DNA from: Candidatus Villigracilis saccharophilus
Lineage (GTDB): Bacteria > Chloroflexota > Anaerolineae > Anaerolineales > Villigracilaceae
Reading direction: 5' to 3'
DNA length: 64,000 nt
NCBI GenBank assembly: GCA_016709305.1
Contig: JADJNA010000005.1
Span: forward strand, 124,001-188,000
Made by a program: the position numbers and the translations under genes. This document shows, in pieces, positions 58,168 to 64,000 of this stretch (position 1 is the stretch's first letter; each line of letters starts with the position of its first letter). Below the pieces are notes generated by a model. The model saw nothing but the letters and a program-made list of their open reading frames with translations, ran no database searches and was not told where the DNA came from.

Positions 58168-59129
58168 AGCAAATTTGGAATCTGCCCAAGGTTGACCTGA
58201 TACCCTTTTCTGAAATTGACGAGAAGCGACCCGTGCTGCTTGTCACATCCGCGCCTGCGTGGAATGCAGTGAAAAACAATTTACGCGGATTGAATATTAT
58301 TGAAACGATTGAAATAACAGAAGCAACAACCGGGTACTGGGATAATCTCCAATCCAAAATCGTAAACTTGAATCCCGAAATCGTATATGCGGTCGGCGGT
58401 GGACTTGTTGCAGATGCGGCAAAATATATTTCGGTCAAACTCAACCTGCCGCTTGTCGTCCTGCCCACTGCTTTATCTGTAGACGCCTACATCACTGCTG
58501 CATCGGGAATTCGGCGCGATGGGTGTGTGTACTACATCGAAACCAAGGTACCTGAAAATCTCATCCTTGATCTGGATACCATCGCCAAAGCGCCTGCCTC
58601 CATCCAAGCGGCTGGCATCACGGATGTGATGTCCATCGCCACGGGCGCGTGGGATTGGAAGTTTGCGCACGAACGGGGAAAGAACCCTGCGGGTATGGAA
58701 TTCATCCCATGGGTATACGATAACGCTCAAAGCATCTTGAGCGGAGTCCTGGACTGTGCTGAAGCGGCTGGACGAGGTGATAGAGACGGACTCAAAACAT
58801 TGTTTGATTGTCTATGTATGGAAGTACAGTTGTGCAATCAGATCGGTCATTCACGACCTGAAGAAGGCAGTGAGCACTACTTTGCCTACGCTGTCGAAAA
58901 CGAAATGGGGCACGGTCTTCCGCATGGCGATTTGGTAGGTCCGGCAATTTTACTAATTGCCAGATTTCAAGGACTGGATACCTTAAGATTGGAGAAATCT
59001 TTGAAAGCCTGCAATGTACCGATTAACAACATTCCACAGGACACAGTTGACCGCACATTGCAGATTTTGCCTGCTTACAGCGAACAACATAATTTACCCT
59101 TCGGTATTGCGCATACCCTGTCTACTTAA
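58164..59129 (+). CDS. Glycerol-1-phosphate dehydrogenase-like protein (Fe-ADH superfamily)
   Basis: 321 residues. The NAD-binding signature EIVYAVGGGLVADAAKYISVKLNLPLVVLPTALSVDAYITAASGIRR matches the sn-glycerol-1-phosphate dehydrogenase / AraM group, as does the metal-ligand region SRPEEGSEHYFAYAVENEMGHGLPHG with the His ligands (HSRP is preceded by IGHS). In archaea it makes the lipid backbone glycerol-1-phosphate; bacterial AraM also reduces dihydroxyacetone phosphate and sits in sugar operons. The C-terminus ends earlier (about 30 residues shorter than archaeal homologues). ATGA overlap with the GNAT gene. Confidence 0.85.
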   Translation: MKQIWNLPKVDLIPFSEIDEKRPVLLVTSAPAWNAVKNNLRGLNIIETIEITEATTGYWDNLQSKIVNLNPEIVYAVGGGLVADAAKYISVKLNLPLVVLPTALSVDAYITAASGIRRDGCVYYIETKVPENLILDLDTIAKAPASIQAAGITDVMSIATGAWDWKFAHERGKNPAGMEFIPWVYDNAQSILSGVLDCAEAAGRGDRDGLKTLFDCLCMEVQLCNQIGHSRPEEGSEHYFAYAVENEMGHGLPHGDLVGPAILLIARFQGLDTLRLEKSLKACNVPINNIPQDTVDRTLQILPAYSEQHNLPFGIAHTLST

Positions 59130-59167
59130 CCAATCCTTTTATTTCATCTTTCATCCTTGGAATAACT

Positions 59168-62100
59168 ATGTATCATAAACAACGCTGGACGCCCGAAAAG
59201 ATCATACAACGCCTTGATCTGATCCTGCCATTGGTATATATCAACCGCAAAAATATCCCTCCCTTCCGCTATCGTGACCTGGCTAGTCCTGTTGTACCTG
59301 CGCTTGTCCAAATTGACCTGGATGATTCGCAATGGCTGGAAATCTCTCCCAACGAATATTGGGGATCGTGGATGCAGGACTTTGCCCTCAGAGCAACATT
59401 CAGCGTTCCCGAAGATTGGGGCAAGTCCCAGCCAATTGCGTTGTATTTGCCACTGGGTGACTCGGGTGATTTTTCCCACCCTGAGTCACTGGTGTACATT
59501 GACGGTCAGCCCTACGCCACCGTAGACCGTCACCACCAGGAGATTCGACTCAACGATCAATGGCTGGACGGCAAAGAACACTTCCTCACCTTGCGCGGCT
59601 GGACGGGTCTTGGCGATCTGTCAAAAGGTGACTTCTTCACCAAGCTTTACATGCGCCAATGTTCGGTGGTCCAGATCCACCAAGCCACGCGAGATTTAAC
59701 CGTGCTGGCGCGGATCGCTCTCGAAACCGCGAACAATCTTGATGAAAACAACCCCGCCCGCCATCATATTTTCAACGCACTCAACGATGCGTTCAACGCA
59801 TTGGATACCCGCGACCCGTTGTGGGACGGAAAATTTTACGCGAGTGTTGAACCTGCGCTGCAAGTTCTCCGCGAGGGAATTGAAAAAGCTGGCGTACCAT
59901 TAGATGCAATCGTCCATGCGACAGGTCACGCGCACATTGATGTAGCCTGGCTGTGGACTCTCGGTCAGACCCGCAGAAAATCCGAGCGCACCTTCTACAA
60001 CGTCCTGCGTCTGATGGAACAATTCCCTGACTATCATTTTTCGCAAAGTCAGCCGCAGTTGTATCAATTTATCAAGGAAGACCAGCCCGCGCTGTTTGAA
60101 TCCATCAAGCAAAAAATAAATGAAGGCCGCTGGGAACCGATGGGCGGCATGTGGGTCGAAGCGGATTGCAACCTGAGCGGCGCGGAATCGCTCGTGCGTC
60201 AATTCCTGTTGGGCCGCACTTTCTTCAAGGAAAACTTTGGCAGGGATGCAGAGAGTCCCGTCTTGTGGCTGCCCGATGTGTTCGGCTACGCATGGGCGCT
60301 TCCGCAGCTCATTCAGCAGGCGGGTTTGAAATATTTCATGACCATCAAGATCGGCTGGAGTCAATACAACCGTCTGCCCTACGATACTTTCATGTGGCAA
60401 GGGATTGACGGCACGCAGATCCTCACGCACTTCAGCACGGTCAAAGAGTTTGGTAGCGAGTTTGCCAGCACGTATAACTCAATAGCAAACGCGAGTGAAA
60501 CACTTGGCACATGGCAAAACTTCCAGCAAAAGGAATTGCACAAAGACCTGCTCATGGCCTACGGCTACGGCGATGGTGGCGGCGGTCCCACACGCGAGAT
60601 GCTTGAGAACATTGAGGTGATGAAAAACTTCCCCGCACTTCCGCAGGTGAAGCAATCGAGCGTCAAACAATTCTTCGAGTCCATCGAGCCGCTGACTGAT
60701 TCAAAAATGATGCCCGTCTGGAACGGCGAGCTGTATCTCGAATATCACCGCGGCACCTATACCTCGCAAGCCCGCAACAAACGCGCCAATCGCAAATCGG
60801 AATTCCTTTTGCACGATGCCGAGTTCATCTCAACATACGCCTCCATCCTCACTACCCTTCGACCAAGCTCTGGGCAGGATTACCAATATCCAATTACCAA
60901 TTACCAGGAAGCCTGGAAAATCATATGCCTCAATCAATTTCACGACATCATCCCAGGCTCAAGCATCGGCCCCGTGTACGAAGAATCCCAGCAGCAATAT
61001 GCCGAACTCACTACGAAGGTGACTCAACTCCGCGATGAAGCCTTGCAATCTATTTCTGAAAAATTGGATGGGGACATTCTCCTCGTCAACCCGACTTCGT
61101 TCACCCAACAAGGCTTGGTCTTCATCCCAGGCGACTCATTCCAACGCTTCACCCTTAACGGGGAGTCTGTTCCTGCTCAACCAGCAGACTCTGGTCTATG
61201 GGTGGATGCTGGCGAACTCACACCGTATAGTGTGACGGCATTGCAGGCGACTACAGACGATAGACCGCAGACCGAAGAAAGTGGTCAGTCATCAGTGGTC
61301 AGTGGTCATGTACTCGAGAATGATTATCTGCAAGTAGCCATCAACTCCAACGGTGACATCACCCGCATCTTCGATAAGCAAGCCAGGCGTGAAGTGCTTG
61401 CACCAAATTCCATCGCAAATGAATTTCAAGCCTTTGAAGACCGCCCCAAGAGTTGGGATGCGTGGGATGTGGACATTTTCTACGATGACAAAATGTGGCT
61501 GACCGAGCCTGCAACATCCATTACGATGGTTGAGGATGGCGAACTGCGGCAGACAGTAGAGGTCAAACGCAAGATACAGAATAGCGAATTTACCCAGCGC
61601 ATTTCGCTGAATCGCAACTCCCGCCGCGTGGACTTTGACACCCGCATCAATTGGATGGAGCGCCATACCATGCTCAAGGTGGCCTTCCCGGTGGACGTGC
61701 TTGCGCCGCAAGCCACCTACGAGATCCAATGGGGCAATGTGACTCGTCCCACGCACCGCAACACCAGTTGGGATTGGGCACGCTTCGAAACCTGCGCCCA
61801 AAAATGGGTGGACTTATCCGAAGGCGATTATGGCGTGAGTCTGCTCAACGATTGCAAGTATGGACATGACATCCACGACAACGTGATACGCATTACGTTA
61901 TTACGTTCACCCAGCATGCCCGACTCAATGGCTGATTTCGGTGAGCATGAGTTCAAGTACAGTTTGTATCCGCATGTGGATGCGTGGAATGAAGAGACGC
62001 AGAAGGAAGCGTATCTGTTGAATGATCCGATTGTGGTATTCCGTCCAGACCGGGGACCGAGGGCAGTGGACCGTTCATCGTCCACCGTCTTCGGTCTACC

Positions 62101-62305
62101 GTCCATGGTCAGCGTAAGCGTGCCCAATGTGATCATCGAAACGGTTAAACAGGCTGAGGATGGCGACGGGATTATCATCCGCTTGTATGAAAGCCAGAGA
62201 AAGCGGGGACAGGTTCAAGTCAAGGTGGGAGGCGTGGTGGATTCTGCCTGGACGACGAATCTGCTTGAGGAGAACAAGTCCGCTTTGAGCGTGGAAAATG
62301 ATTAG
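59168..62305 (+). CDS. Alpha-mannosidase, glycoside hydrolase family 38
   Basis: 1045 residues. It removes alpha-linked mannose using zinc. The catalytic domain starts near residue 240: HATGHAHIDVAWLWTLGQTRRKSERTF (zinc His-Asp), MGGMWVEADCNLSGAESLVRQFL, and nucleophile Asp in VLWLPDVFGYAWALPQL; the middle and beta domains follow (NQFHDIIPGSSIGPVYEES). It has no signal peptide, so it acts in the cytoplasm on an imported glycan. Three heptamer-repeat tracts lie inside it in frame (60879, 61254, 62047). They code low-complexity insertions (QYPITNYQ, DDRPQTEESGQSSVVSGH, PRAVDRSSSTVFGLPS). Confidence 0.94.
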   Translation: MYHKQRWTPEKIIQRLDLILPLVYINRKNIPPFRYRDLASPVVPALVQIDLDDSQWLEISPNEYWGSWMQDFALRATFSVPEDWGKSQPIALYLPLGDSGDFSHPESLVYIDGQPYATVDRHHQEIRLNDQWLDGKEHFLTLRGWTGLGDLSKGDFFTKLYMRQCSVVQIHQATRDLTVLARIALETANNLDENNPARHHIFNALNDAFNALDTRDPLWDGKFYASVEPALQVLREGIEKAGVPLDAIVHATGHAHIDVAWLWTLGQTRRKSERTFYNVLRLMEQFPDYHFSQSQPQLYQFIKEDQPALFESIKQKINEGRWEPMGGMWVEADCNLSGAESLVRQFLLGRTFFKENFGRDAESPVLWLPDVFGYAWALPQLIQQAGLKYFMTIKIGWSQYNRLPYDTFMWQGIDGTQILTHFSTVKEFGSEFASTYNSIANASETLGTWQNFQQKELHKDLLMAYGYGDGGGGPTREMLENIEVMKNFPALPQVKQSSVKQFFESIEPLTDSKMMPVWNGELYLEYHRGTYTSQARNKRANRKSEFLLHDAEFISTYASILTTLRPSSGQDYQYPITNYQEAWKIICLNQFHDIIPGSSIGPVYEESQQQYAELTTKVTQLRDEALQSISEKLDGDILLVNPTSFTQQGLVFIPGDSFQRFTLNGESVPAQPADSGLWVDAGELTPYSVTALQATTDDRPQTEESGQSSVVSGHVLENDYLQVAINSNGDITRIFDKQARREVLAPNSIANEFQAFEDRPKSWDAWDVDIFYDDKMWLTEPATSITMVEDGELRQTVEVKRKIQNSEFTQRISLNRNSRRVDFDTRINWMERHTMLKVAFPVDVLAPQATYEIQWGNVTRPTHRNTSWDWARFETCAQKWVDLSEGDYGVSLLNDCKYGHDIHDNVIRITLLRSPSMPDSMADFGEHEFKYSLYPHVDAWNEETQKEAYLLNDPIVVFRPDRGPRAVDRSSSTVFGLPSMVSVSVPNVIIETVKQAEDGDGIIIRLYESQRKRGQVQVKVGGVVDSAWTTNLLEENKSALSVEND
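60879..60906. repeat. Heptamer repeat tract in the GH38 gene, ATTACCA type
   Basis: Four units of seven bases (ATTACCA, ATATCCA, ATTACCA, ATTACCA) encoding QYPITNYQ. The preceding CCCTTCGACCAAGCTCTGGGCAGG-like stretch is a separate palindromic word. Confidence 0.7.
61254..61309. repeat. Heptamer repeat tract in the GH38 gene, AGACCGA/GGTCAGT type
   Basis: Eight successive 7-base units (AGACGAT, AGACCGC, AGACCGA, AGAAAGT, GGTCAGT, CATCAGT, GGTCAGT, GGTCATG) inside the coding sequence. The total of 56 bases is not a multiple of three, yet the frame on both sides is maintained. Confidence 0.75.
62047..62109. repeat. Heptamer repeat tract in the GH38 gene, nnaCCGT type
   Basis: Nine 7-base units (AGACCGG, GGACCGA, GGGCAGT, GGACCGT, TCATCGT, CCACCGT, CTTCGGT, CTACCGT, CCATGGT) in the coding sequence, mostly ending GT. 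The encoded RAVDRSSSTVFGLPSM interrupts the C-terminal beta domain. Confidence 0.75.
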
Positions 62306-62360
62306 ATCCTCCTGAATTTGAAACCGTATCAGATCGTCAGCGTGAGATCAAGGTGAAAAA

Positions 62361-63356
62361 ATGAAAATAGCATTTGCAGGCACGGGTTACATCAACAAAG
62401 TTCACGCGCAAGCCGCGCAGAGTTTGGGGCTGGAATTGGCGGCAGTGGTCAACCATAAAAAAGATTCGATGGTTGAGTTTGGAAAATGGTTTGGGATTTC
62501 GCGTAGGTATGAGAGCGTGGAGGCGATGTTGAAGGATGGCGGCGTGGATGCGCTGGTGGTCAGCACGCCGAATTACCTGCACGCGCCACAGACGATCGCT
62601 GCGTTGAATGCTGGTGTGCATGTGATGGTGGAGAAGCCGATGGCGGTGAACGCCGATGAAGCCAGGCAGATGAATGAAGCGGCGGCGAGATCAGGCGCGG
62701 CTTTGATGGTGGCGCATTGCTGGCGCTTCGACCCTGATGTGTTGTGGCTGAAAGAGCAATCATCCAAATTGGGAAAGATCATCCGCACAAAAGGGATTGG
62801 TGTGCATACTCATTGGGGACCCTCGGGCTGGTTCACGCAAAAGGAATTTGCGGGAGGCGGCGCGCTGGCCGATATGGGAATCCACGCGCTGGATACCGCG
62901 AGATTTTTACTCGGCGACCCGCAGCCTGTTTCTGTCTATGCAAAGATTGGCACGTATTACAAGGATTTCAACGTGGACGATACGGGTGTGATTATCGTGG
63001 AGTGGGATAACGGCGCGACATCTTTCATTGAGTCTGGCTGGTGGCAGCCGCACGCGGACGGTCCCGAAGCGGCCACGCAATTGTATGGCACGGAAGGATT
63101 CGGGCAACTCTTCCCAACCCGACTTGAATTGTCCAACAAGAAAGAGGAAAGAATTGATGTGGTTGATTCTGGCTTTGAATTTCCGCGCAATGAGCATTGT
63201 CCGCAGAGTTTGTATGATGACCAGTTGAAATATTTCGTGGAGTGCATTGATAAAAAGCAAACGCCCGTCCCCGGTGGTTTGGAAGGTTTGGCGAACATGC
63301 TGGTCGTGGATGCGGCGTATGAATCAAGCAGAACAGGAAAGGTGGTTCATATATGA
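62361..63356 (+). CDS. Gfo/Idh/MocA-family oxidoreductase
   Basis: 331 residues. The Rossmann fold (KIAFAGTGYINKVHAQAAQSLGLELAAVVNH), the EKPMAVNADEAR motif with the conserved Lys, and MGIHALDTARFLLGDP of the C-terminal sugar-binding domain are typical of enzymes that oxidise or isomerise sugars and sugar derivatives with NAD(P). It lies 55 bases after GH38 with AAGGTGAAAAA upstream and overlaps the GH4 gene by 4 bases (ATGA), so it serves the same sugar pathway. Confidence 0.93.
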   Translation: MKIAFAGTGYINKVHAQAAQSLGLELAAVVNHKKDSMVEFGKWFGISRRYESVEAMLKDGGVDALVVSTPNYLHAPQTIAALNAGVHVMVEKPMAVNADEARQMNEAAARSGAALMVAHCWRFDPDVLWLKEQSSKLGKIIRTKGIGVHTHWGPSGWFTQKEFAGGGALADMGIHALDTARFLLGDPQPVSVYAKIGTYYKDFNVDDTGVIIVEWDNGATSFIESGWWQPHADGPEAATQLYGTEGFGQLFPTRLELSNKKEERIDVVDSGFEFPRNEHCPQSLYDDQLKYFVECIDKKQTPVPGGLEGLANMLVVDAAYESSRTGKVVHI

Positions 63357-64000
63357 AAATCACAGTCATAGGCGGCGGTTCCACGTACACGCCCGAATTG
63401 GTAAACGGCTTTTTGGAAAGAATATCAACTTTGCCGATCACGGAACTATGGCTGATGGATATTGATAAGGAACGGCTTGACATTGTCGGTGGGTTTGCCC
63501 AGCGTATGGTCAAGGCAAAGGGGAATCCGTTCAAAGTGGTGCTGAGCATGAATCAGCGTGAGGCAATTGCAGGCGCTTCATATGTGACCACCCAGCTGCG
63601 TGTGGGGATGATGCCCGCCCGCCGCGGTGACGAGTATCTCGGTCTGCGCCACGGGTTGATCGGTCAGGAGACGACTGGCGTTGGCGGCATGGCAAAAGCC
63701 CTGCGTACCATTCCCGTCATCCTTGGCATCGCGAAGGATATTCGCGAAGTGGCGCCGAATGCGCTGCTGGCAAACTTTACAAATCCTGCGGGGCTTGTCA
63801 CGGAAGCGCTCAATCGGTACGCGCCAGATGTTCCCGCGGTGGGGGTGTGCAATGTGGGCATCACAACCAAGATGGAAATTATTGAAGGACTTGAAAAATT
63901 CACAGGCACGAAAATCGATTCGGAACATGCCGCGCTGAAAACGCTTGGATTGAATCATCTCACATGGCATTATGGTTTTACGGTGGAAGGTGAAGAAATG
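63353..64000 (+). CDS. Glycoside hydrolase family 4 (6-phospho-beta-glucosidase type), 5' part only
   Basis: The first 216 codons are present before the window ends. The N-terminal NAD-binding fold (KITVIGGGSTYTPELVNGFLER) and family motifs (QLRVGMMPARRGDEYLGLRHGLIGQETTGVGGMAKALRTIPV, NFTNPAGLVTEAL, GVCNVG) show the NAD- and Mn2+-dependent GH4 class, which cuts glycosides by oxidation at C3 and elimination. Members act on phosphorylated sugars or alpha-galactosides. The ABC importer does not phosphorylate its substrate, so the exact substrate remains open. Confidence 0.93.
   Translation, partial: MKITVIGGGSTYTPELVNGFLERISTLPITELWLMDIDKERLDIVGGFAQRMVKAKGNPFKVVLSMNQREAIAGASYVTTQLRVGMMPARRGDEYLGLRHGLIGQETTGVGGMAKALRTIPVILGIAKDIREVAPNALLANFTNPAGLVTEALNRYAPDVPAVGVCNVGITTKMEIIEGLEKFTGTKIDSEHAALKTLGLNHLTWHYGFTVEGEEM

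Noticed and set aside
1..64000. tRNA, rRNA or CRISPR arrays
   Set aside because: I looked for tRNA-like CCA/TTCGA patterns and for regularly spaced identical repeats; none convinced me. The only regular repeats are coding or heptamer tracts.

Overview
The window looks like one contiguous chromosomal stretch of a bacterium, most consistent with Chloroflexota, class Anaerolineae. This is an inference from gene content: the GatCAB pathway with a bacterial-type AspRS, DUF5667/DUF5666 sigma-factor loci, many DinB-fold proteins, GMC and cholesterol-oxidase-like enzymes, and a large glycoside-hydrolase/ABC locus. No rRNA or tRNA gene is visible to settle it. Base composition looks uniform and gene density is high. 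Extended -10 promoters of the form TGCTATAAT recur, and several genes appear to be transcribed with almost no leader.

Layout. 0-3 kb: end of a MacB/FtsX-type ABC transporter and two tiny membrane proteins. 3-9.4 kb: tRNA-dependent Asn/Gln synthesis, with gatB, gatA, gatC, a PemK-like gene and aspS on the minus strand. aspS is preceded by an apparent ribosome-mediated attenuator, a 27-codon leader ORF with seven Asn and two Asp codons in a row followed by mutually exclusive antiterminator and terminator hairpins. 9.6-17 kb: membrane proteins, a Ser/Thr kinase, an EAL protein, a universal stress protein, a GMC oxidoreductase and methyltransferases. 17-24 kb: DinB proteins, thiolase and 3-hydroxyacyl-CoA dehydrogenase, a truncated haemoglobin, AlkD, HIT and a GNAT. 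23-28 kb: xseA-xseB, a PAP2-like membrane protein, murJ and a PLD lipoprotein. 28-33 kb: a sigma factor with a DUF5667 partner and a HerA-like ATPase. 33-38 kb: small membrane proteins, an RRM protein with a terminator-like leader, pepA and a broken glycerate kinase. 38-41 kb: a SWIM zinc-finger gene split by a decayed IS605-type tnpB element. 41-47.6 kb: a Fic protein, then a TetR / rifampin-phosphotransferase-like / MFS divergon that looks like a drug-resistance module. 48-64 kb: a LacI-controlled oligosaccharide locus (ABC importer, GH5, GH1, GH38, GH4, Gfo/Idh) that also carries a cation-efflux gene, a TIM-barrel protein, a GNAT and a glycerol-1-phosphate-dehydrogenase-like protein.

Two cross-cutting patterns stand out. 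First, at least seven genes carry frame disruptions. Some are true decay (tnpB, SWIM gene, yifB remnant, glycerate kinase). Others, such as a 1-base loss in a C run of the essential aspS, may be sequencing error. Second, degenerate heptanucleotide tandem repeats lie not only between genes but in frame inside coding regions (GH38 three times, GMC oxidoreductase). Several families of small palindromes recur at the 3' ends of genes.
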